Origin: a virus
DNA: 64,000 bases
IMG/VR virus record: IMGVR_UViG_3300005578_000001
Coordinates: 17,813 to 81,812 of that record
Reading direction: 5' to 3' (one strand)
Below, in pieces: positions 49,987 to 58,688 of the stretch (positions are counted from its first letter, which is position 1; the number at the start of each line of letters is the position of its first letter). The notes beneath the pieces were generated by a model. It had not been told where the DNA came from. It ran no database searches and saw nothing but the letters and a program-made list of their open reading frames with translations. Made by a program: the position numbers and the translations under genes.

Positions 49987-51471
49987 GTGGCTAATGCGAC
50001 CATTCGAGACTCAACTCTCACTAATCCGGGCAGCACAGGCTCGACCATCACCGTAACCCTCCCTACTCATGCTGCTGGCGATATAATTTACATTTGCATA
50101 GGTAACACGGGTAATACGCTCTGGACGGGAAATCCGGCGGGCTGGAATCGTATCCAGCAGGTACAGGTAGGCACAACCACCAATGGCTTACTGGGCACGT
50201 GGTTCTGGCGATTGGTTTTGTCCGGTGACTCCTTACCGCTGGCGAATCCGGTCTTTACTCTTGGGGCCACAGTTAGCCGGATGGCAATTGCGCGTTCCAT
50301 TCAGGGCGCTGATACTGAGGGTCCGTTTGCGCTCGGCGAATGGACGGCACGTAACTACACCACGGGCACGGCTAATCCCGTGCGGCCCGGCACGATCACG
50401 ACGCTTGCACCCGAGTCTCTTGTCTTGCATGACTATCTCTCGCGAGCGGCAACCAACGCTCCCGATCCATCTGGTTACACTCAGGATGAGGAAATCATTA
50501 TCAGTGGCACACTGGTTGGTAATGGTAGTCAGAAGGTAGTAGCAGATCAGCAAACCGCTCTCACTAATCAGGACGCCTCACCTGCCTCCGGAGTGCGCTG
50601 GGCCGCAGGGATTATTGCTGTCCCTTCCCCAAGCTATCCTTACTATCGCGCCTCAAGCTCGGCAACAACAGCTAGTGGTACAAATGTCACCCCAGCTTTA
50701 CCTACAGGTTCAACTGCCAGTGACGTTAACGGTCGTAAAGATGTCTTGATTGCCACGCTTGAAGGGGCAGGCTCAACCACTCTTTCAATGACGGACAGTG
50801 CCTGGAACGAGATTACGGGATTCACAAACACCACCAGTGGCGGAGGTAGTTCGGTCAAGAAGTTTTGGGCCTACATGAGTGGGACTCTGAATCGCCAGTG
50901 TAATCGCACCGGAACAGGAGAGTTAAGCGCTTATATCAACACTTATCACAACTGTCACCAGACTGCCCCGGTAGGTGCGGTAAATAACGCCCAAGTCGCC
51001 TCTTCAACTACTTCAACATGGAACGCCCTCAGTCGTACCAATACAAAAGTTGCGATGAATGCTACTTGTATAGCGGATGCTCTGCCGTCGTTCACCGCCC
51101 CCTCAGGTTGGACCGAGCGCATGGACGGTTTGGGTATGACCTGTGCCGATCAGCCGTTTAACGCCACTGGCTCAACCACCTCGGCGGCTTTCACTCTCTC
51201 GACTGCGAGTCCGACACTGGTAGGTCTGATTGAGTTGGTAGGGGCTGCGAGCGTGGCCCTGCCTGTGGATCTGGTGGTGAATAACGGGGCGCATGCCCAG
51301 ACAGCGGCGAATGCAGTTCTGACTCAGGTGCATGTTTTAGCGGTAGCGAATGCGGCTCATGCTCACACGGCAGAGAATCTGACGGTAACGACTACAGAAG
51401 TTATTGCACCTAAACCAGCCAACTATCGCAGGTTTCGCGCGGATAGCAACCTGTCGGTATGGACCGAGTAA
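49987..51471 (+). CDS. Large appendage protein with two His-x-His repeats
   Basis: 494 residues, GTG start. Two paired beta-sandwich-like halves (residues 1-215 and 220-410), then two copies of the repeat of the 53780 gene (Asn-Ala-Ala-His-Ala-His-Thr-Ala) and a C-terminal Arg-Phe-Arg-Ala-Asp-Ser-Asn-Leu-Ser-Val-Trp-Thr-Glu shared with its downstream neighbour. Probably a fibre subunit. Confidence 0.7.
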   Translation: MANATIRDSTLTNPGSTGSTITVTLPTHAAGDIIYICIGNTGNTLWTGNPAGWNRIQQVQVGTTTNGLLGTWFWRLVLSGDSLPLANPVFTLGATVSRMAIARSIQGADTEGPFALGEWTARNYTTGTANPVRPGTITTLAPESLVLHDYLSRAATNAPDPSGYTQDEEIIISGTLVGNGSQKVVADQQTALTNQDASPASGVRWAAGIIAVPSPSYPYYRASSSATTASGTNVTPALPTGSTASDVNGRKDVLIATLEGAGSTTLSMTDSAWNEITGFTNTTSGGGSSVKKFWAYMSGTLNRQCNRTGTGELSAYINTYHNCHQTAPVGAVNNAQVASSTTSTWNALSRTNTKVAMNATCIADALPSFTAPSGWTERMDGLGMTCADQPFNATGSTTSAAFTLSTASPTLVGLIELVGAASVALPVDLVVNNGAHAQTAANAVLTQVHVLAVANAAHAHTAENLTVTTTEVIAPKPANYRRFRADSNLSVWTE

Positions 51472-52125
51472 ATGGCCCAGCGTAACTATTTAATCAGCAC
51501 TACAGGGATTTCCACTACCGCATCCGGCACTACTATCGGCTCAGGAAATACGCAATCCTCCACCTTTGTAGTAGCACAGACGCTGGTGCGAACCGGGATT
51601 AATGCGGGTGAGTTTTTAAGTGGCTCACAGGCATGGGCTATCCATTACGTTGTTTCAGCCATGTCTACCCCGTATGAGATGCGGCTGAAGGCGCAGCGGC
51701 GTAATTCGTCCGGCACTATGCAGGCTGAGTCAGGTTTTGGCACGACTCGATCGGCAACCGGAACTTATGACGATAGCCTGACCGCCGATCTCGGCACGTG
51801 GGCTGCTAACGATCAACTCGCCGTCGTCTGGGAACACCGCCGACCTTCGGGCACAGGTAACAAGTCAGCCACGATAGATGCGAATGGCTCTTCATACATT
51901 GATGCGCCAGCAGTCGTCAACACTTCGCTGACGGTCAATAACGCAAGTCATACCCATTCAGCGGGGAATGTGGTTCTAACGCAGGTGCATAGTCTTGTAA
52001 CGGCAAATGCCAGCCACGCTCAGACCAGTGATAGTCCGGCTTTAACATCGATCGAAGCTGTACGTAAGCCTGCTAATTATCTTAGATTTAGGGCAGATGG
52101 AAATCTCTCAGTATGGAGTGAGTAG
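51472..52125 (+). CDS. Appendage protein sharing the C-terminal adaptor
   Basis: 217 residues, ATG directly after the previous stop. N-terminal beta domain, then two His-containing repeats (Ala-Ser-His-Thr-His-Ser-Ala) and a terminal Arg-Phe-Arg-Ala-Asp-Gly-Asn-Leu-Ser-Val-Trp-Ser-Glu almost identical to that of the 49987 gene. The shared end suggests a common docking site. Confidence 0.7.
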   Translation: MAQRNYLISTTGISTTASGTTIGSGNTQSSTFVVAQTLVRTGINAGEFLSGSQAWAIHYVVSAMSTPYEMRLKAQRRNSSGTMQAESGFGTTRSATGTYDDSLTADLGTWAANDQLAVVWEHRRPSGTGNKSATIDANGSSYIDAPAVVNTSLTVNNASHTHSAGNVVLTQVHSLVTANASHAQTSDSPALTSIEAVRKPANYLRFRADGNLSVWSE

Positions 52126-52809
52126 ATGAGTGCCTTTCTTTCCGCGACCTTTACAGTTGGTACTGACACGGTGTTGGGCTCGTACACCGCTGAGATAGGT
52201 GGGCCGTTTACGCTTCATCCGTCATACACTGGCTCAGTACTAGTCAACGCTTCACTCGATCGTGCTTATCTCAACTCAGCTGCGACTGCGGCTTACTATG
52301 ATAACGGCACATCACCGGGCGCAGACTACGAGGTGCAGCTTGACTTCTTTAGGCTTACCCAGATAGCGACGAATGTAAGCCTGATTCTGGCGTTGGATAC
52401 AAGCGCGGATACGGGCATCTTATTGCGACTCAACGACACAGGCGCAGCGGTGCAATGGGAAGTAATCGATCGGGTAGCCGGATCGAATACGATCCTGAAC
52501 GGTGGCGCAGCAGTAAGTGGCTCCCACATTCCGAGTCTCGGAGGGGCGGGAGTCACGGCGAAACTCGTTCGTACCGGAACCTCTATTACAGTCTTCTTTG
52601 ATGGTGTACAGGATACCGCCTTGAACTGCACGACCGGGATAACCGCTATCGGGAAGGCGGGTATCAGGTGTTCAGGGCAGGGATCGTCCACGACGGGAAT
52701 TCAGATTGACAACCTTTCGGCCACCGGATCGACCGTAGCGCAGGGAAGTATTTCGTTTAGGCCAAATAAATTAAGGCCGCGCATTTTTGCGCCGGGACAC
52801 CCGCGATGA
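52126..52809 (+). CDS. Lectin-fold (LamG/concanavalin-like) appendage protein
   Basis: 227 residues. Alternating strands with Ala-Asp-Tyr-Glu-Val-Gln-Leu-Asp-Phe-Phe, Gly-Ile-Leu-Leu-Arg-Leu-Asn-Asp, Val-Arg-Thr-Gly-Thr-Ser-Ile-Thr-Val-Phe-Phe-Asp-Gly-Val and Ile-Gln-Ile-Asp-Asn-Leu-Ser fit a concanavalin/LamG-type sandwich, often a carbohydrate-binding domain in phage fibres. Confidence 0.65.
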   Translation: MSAFLSATFTVGTDTVLGSYTAEIGGPFTLHPSYTGSVLVNASLDRAYLNSAATAAYYDNGTSPGADYEVQLDFFRLTQIATNVSLILALDTSADTGILLRLNDTGAAVQWEVIDRVAGSNTILNGGAAVSGSHIPSLGGAGVTAKLVRTGTSITVFFDGVQDTALNCTTGITAIGKAGIRCSGQGSSTTGIQIDNLSATGSTVAQGSISFRPNKLRPRIFAPGHPR

Positions 52810-53783
52810 GTATCAACGCTTTCACTTTTAATCTCCAGCACGGCGAAGGCACTGATGGCGCTACGAATTACCAACGTCAAATTACCGCAATGGCTGGGGC
52901 GGATTTGATTGCTGTGCAGGAGCGTAGTGATCCCGACACAGGCTGGGACACGCCGATGTCGAATGCCGGATTGGCCCAAGCAATTTATCAGCCAAATCAA
53001 ATTGGCGGTGGTGACGGAAACGCGATCTGGTACAAGTCGGGTACGGTTACAGTTTTACAAACATGGGCTGTGCAGTTGTCGGTCGGTGCCCAGACAGGTT
53101 GGAGTGGTACGAACGTAGACAAGTGCGCGGTGATCGCCAAGGTACAGGCTGAAGGGCAGAAGTTCTACTTTGTCGGCACGCATCTGTGTCAGGCGGCGGG
53201 GGCTGATTCCAACGGCGCGATTACTTCCACTATCCGCGAGAATCAGATTAAGACGTTACTAGAATTCATCGATCACAATCTCTTTGGCTTGGATATACTG
53301 ACAGCGGCTGACTTCAACTATGGCATCCCTAACTATCAACTGAACGGCGGTGGATTACAGGAGGATCTCTTCGAGCGAGCGGGCTTTGTTGACCAGTGGC
53401 GGGAAGGGATAGCACGAGGAGTCGCCACTGTTCCGTGGGCCAATCTTGACAGCACAGGCGGCGCTGATATGGTTGTCGGTGAGTCGATCATCACCCACGA
53501 CACGCGCTGGATTGATAGCTTGAAGAAACGCACCGTGAATCACGCGCTCACGTTAACAGGAATCAGGGTTCAAGATATGCGTGTAACCTGTTCGACTTCG
53601 CTGACAGGCTCACCGCTGCGTTGTCCTGATGTTTCTGATCCTAATCTAACAGGTACGGTACTGGACTATGGAGTAAGACCCACGGATCATAATCCAATGG
53701 ATGCGACTTTCAGCGTGAACCAAACAGCAGCCGCTCCGGTGAAACGTACAACCTATTCGTGGATGCCTAATGTGAGTTTATGA
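52806..53783 (+). CDS. Endonuclease/exonuclease/phosphatase-fold protein
   Basis: 325 residues. Phe-Asn-Leu-Gln-His-Gly near the start (Asn9), Asp-Leu-Ile-Ala-Val-Gln-Glu39-Arg, Val-Gly-Thr-His-Leu, Ala-Ala-Asp-Phe-Asn-Tyr and a closing Asp-His-Asn-Pro-Met are the metal and catalytic motifs of the EEP (DNase I-like) family. A Trp/Pro-rich C-terminal strand end links to the fibre cluster. It overlaps its neighbours by four bases, so it is made with the fibre genes. Confidence 0.8.
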   Translation: MSINAFTFNLQHGEGTDGATNYQRQITAMAGADLIAVQERSDPDTGWDTPMSNAGLAQAIYQPNQIGGGDGNAIWYKSGTVTVLQTWAVQLSVGAQTGWSGTNVDKCAVIAKVQAEGQKFYFVGTHLCQAAGADSNGAITSTIRENQIKTLLEFIDHNLFGLDILTAADFNYGIPNYQLNGGGLQEDLFERAGFVDQWREGIARGVATVPWANLDSTGGADMVVGESIITHDTRWIDSLKKRTVNHALTLTGIRVQDMRVTCSTSLTGSPLRCPDVSDPNLTGTVLDYGVRPTDHNPMDATFSVNQTAAAPVKRTTYSWMPNVSL

Positions 53784-55315
53784 GTTTCCCCTCGCTTCGC
53801 TCCGGCTCGTTAAATCCGCTCGCTACTGGCGCGGCGGTAGTTATCGATCTGGTCGTTCAGAATGCGACTCACACTCAGACGGCAGAATCCCCAGCCTTAA
53901 CTCAAGTCCATTCTTTAGCGGTTAATAACGCTGCGCACGCTCACACTGCGCAGAATATCGTCCTGACTCAGGCTCACGTGTTAGTAGTTGCAGACGCAAG
54001 TCACACGCACACGGCCCAATCGCCGACACTTACTCAGGTTCATAACCTCACAGTACAGAATGCCACCCACGCCCACTCGGCAGGTAACATAACTCTCACG
54101 CAGGCACATCAGTTAAGTGTCAACAGCGCCGCACACGGGCACTCCGCGGCTAATGTTTCAGTTACTCAAGCACATATACTGGTAGTTGCTGACGCCGTCC
54201 ATTCTCATTCCGCTCAGTCGCCCACACTTACACAGGTTCATGGTCTAGCGGTTCAGGGCGCATCACATTCTCACTCAGCCCAAAGTCCCGTGCTTACACA
54301 AGTACACTCGCTGGTGGTAAACAACGCCAGCCATGCTCATGCCGCGGCCAACATTGCTCTGGCTCAGGTACACGAGTTGGTGGTCCAGTCAGCCGCACAT
54401 GCCCATACAGCGGGAAACGTTGCGCTCGATCAGGCGGCGAATCTCGTGGTGCAGAACGCCAGCCATGCACACAACGCCGGGGGTTTAGTGTTAACTCAAG
54501 TACATGTGCTGGTAGTGAATCCCGCAAGCCACACTCACTCAGCGGATAACGTGACACTAACGCAGGCACATCAACTATCCGTTAACGAAACCACGCACAG
54601 CCATATAGCGCAATCTCTTACTCTTACACAAGTACACAGTCTCACAGTTCAAGACGCAGTTCACGCTCAGGCCGCGGATAGTTTTGCCTTGGGAGGCGAA
54701 GGGGATCTTGCGGTCAACAACAGCGTTCACGGTCATTCAGCGCAGAGCCCCGTTCTTACACAGGCGCATGAACTGGCAGTCAGTAACGCCAGCCATGCTC
54801 ACGTGGCTGATAACGCGGTGATCACGGTCAATACTTCGCTACAGGTTCAGGACACAACTCATGCGCTCGTATCCGACTCGCCAACGTTGACGGGTGTGCA
54901 CATCTTGACCGTCTCAAGTGGTACTCACGCCCACTTGGCTGAGAGTCTACTACTGGGCATTCCCGGTCAACTGGAACCGCGGGCAGGTGTTCACGCGCAC
55001 ACGGCTGAGAGTCCGAATCTGACTCAGGTTCACGAGCTGGTTGTGCAGGGCGCTTCGCACGGCCATACAGCCAACGCACCGGAATTGAATCAGACGCATG
55101 TGCTCAGTATTAGCAGTGGAATCCACGGCTTAACGAGCAGCTCTCCAACCTGTACGCAAGCCCATGTTCTGAGAATTCAAGGCGCAACTCATCCTCACAC
55201 CGCGGAGAACGTCAGGTTTGCAAGAAAATTGCGCACCATAAAGACAGAGACACGTGTTACTATTTCCGACACAGGCACGGGGAGCTTTACTTTAATCACG
55301 AGCAGGCAACATTAA
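53780..55315 (+). CDS. Histidine-repeat fibre protein
   Basis: 511 residues. After 23 residues, a 22-residue unit of the form Leu-Thr-Gln-x-His-x-Leu-x-Val-x-x-x-x-His-x-His-x-Ala-x-x-x-x repeats about 21 times without gaps to residue 479. A short charged beta end follows. Alternating hydrophobic residues suit a long triple-stranded beta fibre. The central His-x-His of each repeat could bind a metal ion, as in the T4 long tail fibre tip (known for gp37). No coiled coil. Repeats differ at the DNA level, so they are old. Confidence 0.75.
   Translation: MSFPSLRSGSLNPLATGAAVVIDLVVQNATHTQTAESPALTQVHSLAVNNAAHAHTAQNIVLTQAHVLVVADASHTHTAQSPTLTQVHNLTVQNATHAHSAGNITLTQAHQLSVNSAAHGHSAANVSVTQAHILVVADAVHSHSAQSPTLTQVHGLAVQGASHSHSAQSPVLTQVHSLVVNNASHAHAAANIALAQVHELVVQSAAHAHTAGNVALDQAANLVVQNASHAHNAGGLVLTQVHVLVVNPASHTHSADNVTLTQAHQLSVNETTHSHIAQSLTLTQVHSLTVQDAVHAQAADSFALGGEGDLAVNNSVHGHSAQSPVLTQAHELAVSNASHAHVADNAVITVNTSLQVQDTTHALVSDSPTLTGVHILTVSSGTHAHLAESLLLGIPGQLEPRAGVHAHTAESPNLTQVHELVVQGASHGHTANAPELNQTHVLSISSGIHGLTSSSPTCTQAHVLRIQGATHPHTAENVRFARKLRTIKTETRVTISDTGTGSFTLITSRQH
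53849..55216 (+). repeat. 66-bp tandem coding repeat, about 21 units
   Basis: Each unit encodes 22 residues with the His-x-His core. Units are diverged in sequence and codon choice but keep phase exactly; a few (for example near residues 304 and 350) have lost the Leu-Thr-Gln-x-His end. Confidence 0.85.
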
Positions 55316-55316
55316 G

Positions 55317-55862
55317 GTGGCCGATATCACCATCAAGCGTGGCAATCTTTCACCGAGCATCATTATGATCGCGCGGGACGCAATTGGCCCGGCAGATTTA
55401 GAAGGCGTGACGGCGGTGTTTCGCATGGTGAATGTACTTAATGGCGTGGCTAAGGTAGACGATGAAACCGCCACGCCAGCACCAGGAATTGCGTTCACTG
55501 CCAGTGGGGCCACGTTGACCGCCGTCGATCACCCACTCAATGACGGTGAATCAGTAACGTTAACTACGACGGGTAATCTGCCCGGCAACCTCTCAACGCA
55601 GAAGGAGTACTTTGTAGTCAACTCGACTCATGACGAGCTTAGCCTTGCACTCGTACAGGGCGGTTCGCCGATTGTTACCGCCAATGCCGGAACGGGGACA
55701 CATACGCTACTGAGTGGGCGCGTCACCTACGACTGGCAGACAGGCGACACTGATACGGCGGGAACATACTACGGTGAGATTCGGACGATGTTGAGTGGGA
55801 AGTTGTTGAGCTATCCGAATACGAGACAGTTATTGATTGAGGTGATTTCAGATCTTGGTTGA
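55317..55862 (+). CDS. BppU-like baseplate upper protein
   Basis: 181 residues, GTG start. Ile-Lys-Arg-Gly-Asn-Leu-Ser-Pro, Ala-Asp-Leu-Glu-Gly-Val-Thr-Ala-Val-Phe-Arg-Met and Val-Thr-Tyr-Asp-Trp-Gln-Thr-Gly-Asp-Thr-Asp-Thr-Ala-Gly-Thr-Tyr-Tyr match the N-terminal BppU/DUF2479 fold that joins fibres to the baseplate. A middle insertion (residues 55-120) resembles an extra beta domain. Confidence 0.8.
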   Translation: MADITIKRGNLSPSIIMIARDAIGPADLEGVTAVFRMVNVLNGVAKVDDETATPAPGIAFTASGATLTAVDHPLNDGESVTLTTTGNLPGNLSTQKEYFVVNSTHDELSLALVQGGSPIVTANAGTGTHTLLSGRVTYDWQTGDTDTAGTYYGEIRTMLSGKLLSYPNTRQLLIEVISDLG

Positions 55863-57102
55863 TCCGCTACAGAGCCCAATAGTATCCGGTGGCATCATGC
55901 TACTACTGACGGGAAGCTTGATTGCCCTATGCCGCAAGTTACCGATCTACCTTTGGAAGTGGCTTGTGCGTCGTATTACAATCGTTGTTGATGTTTCAAA
56001 TGACGATCCGCTATTCGCTTGGCTTTCCCTGTGGCTTGCAGAACACCCTTATAGCCTAAAAGCACGTGCGTTAACGGCCACATCTGAGCGGGATGACTAT
56101 GGCCGGACGATGGTCGGTCCTACCCATGATGCTGGCGAACTGCCGCAGGTATTGTTAACCCCCGCTCCCGGCAATCATCTGCTCTGGTACAAGCGTCGCC
56201 TTGTTTGGCTATCGCGGGAACGTAAAGAAACGTCTCCGGGTAAAGAAGATTCCTTTGTGAGTCTCTGGAAACGCGAAGTCTTTACGCTTCGAGTGATCGG
56301 GCGTAGCCAGCAAGCCGCCAAGTCTCTACTCCAAGACGCGCGTGCCGTTGCGCTCAATCGCCGCTCTCGCAAAGTCGAAGTGTTTTCGGCGAGCTATGAC
56401 TATTGGCAGAGAATTGATGAACGCGATCCTCGCCCTCTTTCAAGCGTATTCCTTCCTGATAACTGCGCGGAATTGGTTACGTCCGACATTGAAGCGTTCT
56501 TTGCGAATCAATACTGGTACACGGAGCGTGGCATTCCGTGGCAGCGTCGTTATCTTTTTCACGGTGTACCCGGCTCAGGTAAGACATCACTTATAGTTGC
56601 CCTTGCGGGTCACTTTCGGATGAATCTCTACATTCTCAACCTTGGCAGTCCGTACCTGACGGATGACTCGCTGATGAATCTCCTGTCAAAGGTTCCTGCC
56701 CGCAGCTTTACGTTACTTGAGGATATTGACGCCGCATTTAACCGCCGAGCGAAATCAGATGACGCTAAAAATAAACTGACGTTCAGTGGGCTACTGAATG
56801 CTATTGACGGTGCTGCATCAAAGGACGGGTCAATGATCTTTATGACGACTAACCATAAGGATCAACTGGATCCAGCACTCACCCGCGCTGGACGTGCAGA
56901 TATGCACGTAGAGTTCTATGCGGCCACCGCAGAACAGGCGAACCGGATGTTTCTCGCGTTCTTTCCTGATGCTCAAGGTGCAGACAGCTTTGGTGATAGA
57001 GTCACCGCGCTGGGAATGAGCATGTGTGACGTGCAGAACCATTTAATTGATCACAAGGACTCTTGTGTTCGCGCGCTCAACAGTTTAGTTAAGGCCGCAT
57101 AA
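55855..57102 (+). CDS. BCS1-like membrane AAA+ ATPase
   Basis: 415 residues by TTG 55855 (ATG 55897 is an alternative within the first span). A membrane helix at about 13-27, a BCS1_N-like middle (His-Leu-Leu-Trp-Tyr-Lys-Arg ... Leu-Arg-Val-Ile-Gly-Arg) and an AAA core: Gly-Val-Pro-Gly-Ser-Gly-Lys-Thr-Ser at 237-245, Leu-Leu-Glu-Asp-Ile-Asp at 287-292, Thr-Asn-His-Lys-Asp-Gln-Leu-Asp-Pro-Ala-Leu and Arg-Ala-Gly-Arg-Ala-Asp. Bcs1 moves a folded protein across the mitochondrial inner membrane; the phage role is unknown. Overlaps the BppU-like gene. Confidence 0.85.
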   Translation: MVDPLQSPIVSGGIMLLLTGSLIALCRKLPIYLWKWLVRRITIVVDVSNDDPLFAWLSLWLAEHPYSLKARALTATSERDDYGRTMVGPTHDAGELPQVLLTPAPGNHLLWYKRRLVWLSRERKETSPGKEDSFVSLWKREVFTLRVIGRSQQAAKSLLQDARAVALNRRSRKVEVFSASYDYWQRIDERDPRPLSSVFLPDNCAELVTSDIEAFFANQYWYTERGIPWQRRYLFHGVPGSGKTSLIVALAGHFRMNLYILNLGSPYLTDDSLMNLLSKVPARSFTLLEDIDAAFNRRAKSDDAKNKLTFSGLLNAIDGAASKDGSMIFMTTNHKDQLDPALTRAGRADMHVEFYAATAEQANRMFLAFFPDAQGADSFGDRVTALGMSMCDVQNHLIDHKDSCVRALNSLVKAA

Positions 57103-57116
57103 AAGGAGAGACAGCA

Positions 57117-57290
57117 ATGCCAAACGTAATCGAACTTGAAGATCAAGAGCAGTGTTCATATTGCAAAGAGTGGTATCTGAAACCTGTCAGCTATCACCAC
57201 ACTACTGAAGAGTGCGCGAGGCTTGACGCCGCACTGAAAGAGGACCAGAAGCCTTGCACCGTAAACCCAGATGGGAGCGTGACATGGTAG
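57117..57290 (+). CDS. 57-aa zinc-finger-like protein
   Basis: Cys-Ser-Tyr-Cys-Lys ... Tyr-His-His ... Glu-Cys-Ala-Arg gives a C2H2/C2HC site. AAAGGAGAG lies 9 bases before ATG 57117. Coupled to the next gene by overlap. Confidence 0.6.
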   Translation: MPNVIELEDQEQCSYCKEWYLKPVSYHHTTEECARLDAALKEDQKPCTVNPDGSVTW

Positions 57291-57556
57291 GCGGAATGGT
57301 AATTACCACAATCGAGGACGGAGATCGTATCTACGTTAACTGTCGGGAACTACTTACCCACAGAGGACGCCCGCAGACATGCGCGATCTACGTTGATCGT
57401 AACTCGGACTCAGTGCAGATTCGACCCGGCGATAAGATCTGGTGGCAAGGTAATCGAGTAATGTGGACGCCTATAGATCGACGTGTAATTGAGAAAGAGA
57501 TTCCTCGTCGAAGTTATTCGGGCGTTTCTTCTCCGCTTGCTAGGAAGCACCTCTAA
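57284..57556 (+). CDS. Phage hypothetical protein
   Basis: 90 residues from ATG 57284. Ile-Tyr-Val-Asn-Cys-Arg, Pro-Gly-Asp-Lys-Ile-Trp-Trp-Gln-Gly-Asn-Arg-Val-Met-Trp-Thr-Pro is a recurrent pattern in small phage proteins near structural genes, a small beta barrel. The last 25 residues are basic and flexible. Confidence 0.65.
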   Translation: MVGGMVITTIEDGDRIYVNCRELLTHRGRPQTCAIYVDRNSDSVQIRPGDKIWWQGNRVMWTPIDRRVIEKEIPRRSYSGVSSPLARKHL

Positions 57557-58084
57557 ATGTCTGACGCAACTGACAGAATAGTAGCAATCAAAGCCGTCTC
57601 TGATCTAATTCAGCCTGACGTAGCCCCGACCCTTACAATGGGCGAAGTCGAGCTGGAAGTTGACCGCGCGAAGCTTGCTAACTCATGGACCATCAATACG
57701 AATTATAGCGCTGGAAGTGTGATCGTGGTTGGTAACGGGCATGCGTATCAGGTTGAGCAGGCAGGTACTTCACAGGCGACTGTGGTTAACGTGAACGACT
57801 GGCCCATATATACAGGTTCGTTAATCGGAGATGGTACCAGTAACCCGCAGCTACGCTGGCGTGAAATCGGCACAGCGATGTTCAATCCTCGCATTGCAGG
57901 CGCGGAGTATAACGTCTACGATATAGAACGGGCCGCTAAAGCGCTAGCAAGGATTAAGATGGTTCGTTGCGCTCAATTCATCCAGGATGGAGACGTGAGT
58001 TTTCAGCAAATGTACGATCACTGGAAAGAACAGTGGCAATACTTCAGGCCGTTTCAACGGCAGATTGAGTTGGTGAGGTGCTGA
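57557..58084 (+). CDS. Head-tail connector/neck protein
   Basis: 175 residues. Beta centre (Thr-Asn-Tyr-Ser-Ala-Gly-Ser-Val-Ile-Val-Val-Gly-Asn-Gly-His-Ala-Tyr-Gln-Val) with a helical end (Ala-Ala-Lys-Ala-Leu-Ala-Arg-Ile). Location before two head-closure-type genes suggests an adaptor, but the family is not identified. Confidence 0.6.
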   Translation: MSDATDRIVAIKAVSDLIQPDVAPTLTMGEVELEVDRAKLANSWTINTNYSAGSVIVVGNGHAYQVEQAGTSQATVVNVNDWPIYTGSLIGDGTSNPQLRWREIGTAMFNPRIAGAEYNVYDIERAAKALARIKMVRCAQFIQDGDVSFQQMYDHWKEQWQYFRPFQRQIELVRC

Positions 58085-58086
58085 TT

Positions 58087-58302
58087 ATGTCAGAAGAATA
58101 CATAAAACTATCGATGACGCAGGAACAGGGCTGTGCAAATCCGTACTCAACCGGAGGATTGATACCACATCCCCGATCAATGACCACCTTCCCGTTAAAC
58201 GGAGAAACATATTCCGTCATTGTAGATAAAACCACACATCGAATCCGCTTTCAGGATGAAACGGAGTCGGGTGTTGTGATCGTCATTGAACCTAAGACGT
58301 AA
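58087..58302 (+). CDS. Small hypothetical protein of the neck region
   Basis: 71 residues from ATG 58087, three bases after the previous stop. Gly-Glu-Thr-Tyr-Ser-Val-Ile-Val-Asp-Lys and Gly-Val-Val-Ile-Val-Ile-Glu, a small beta protein. Overlaps the next gene at the stop codon. Confidence 0.55.
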   Translation: MSEEYIKLSMTQEQGCANPYSTGGLIPHPRSMTTFPLNGETYSVIVDKTTHRIRFQDETESGVVIVIEPKT

Positions 58303-58688
58303 TGGATCGATTAACCGCACAGGGTAAAGCCTTCTCCGCCGCACAAGGTGCGATGTACACGGATCGCTGTACTGTCCGGCGCATCTCCAAAGTAAAAGGA
58401 CCGGATATGGGAAATTCGAATAGCGAGACGATTCTCGCGTCCAATGTTCCCTGTCGAATCAGCCCGTCGAGTGCGAATGAGCGAATGGTTGCCGGAGCTG
58501 TTGAGGGTGTCGCGAGTTTCACGGTCAGACTTCCGTTCTGGCAGGGCGATCACCCGATCACGGTAGGCTCAACTTGTCTTCTTGATATTCATGCTCGTGA
58601 AGAAACACCAGCACAAACGCTAGCCGTGATCGCTCCGCTGCCGGGGTCTTCCACGAAGATCGATATGGTGGCGATCAGGCAGTCGTAG
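58302..58688 (+). CDS. Head-closure/neck protein
   Basis: 128 residues. Tyr-Thr-Asp-Arg-Cys-Thr-Val-Arg-Arg, Ser-Asn-Val-Pro-Cys-Arg-Ile-Ser-Pro, Phe-Thr-Val-Arg-Leu-Pro are typical of SPP1 gp16-type stopper or DUF6093-like proteins that close the head. Followed by HK97-gp10-like and tail-terminator-like genes, as usual. Confidence 0.7.
   Translation: MDRLTAQGKAFSAAQGAMYTDRCTVRRISKVKGPDMGNSNSETILASNVPCRISPSSANERMVAGAVEGVASFTVRLPFWQGDHPITVGSTCLLDIHAREETPAQTLAVIAPLPGSSTKIDMVAIRQS

Noticed and set aside
50183-50553. Frames on both strands inside the 49987 appendage gene
   Set aside because: Shadows; the appendage gene has continuous and conserved-looking coding in its own frame.
53849-55216. 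66-bp regular repeats, at first sight like a CRISPR array
   Set aside because: The units are in one long coding frame with diverged codons and no separate identical repeats and spacers; they encode the fibre repeat.
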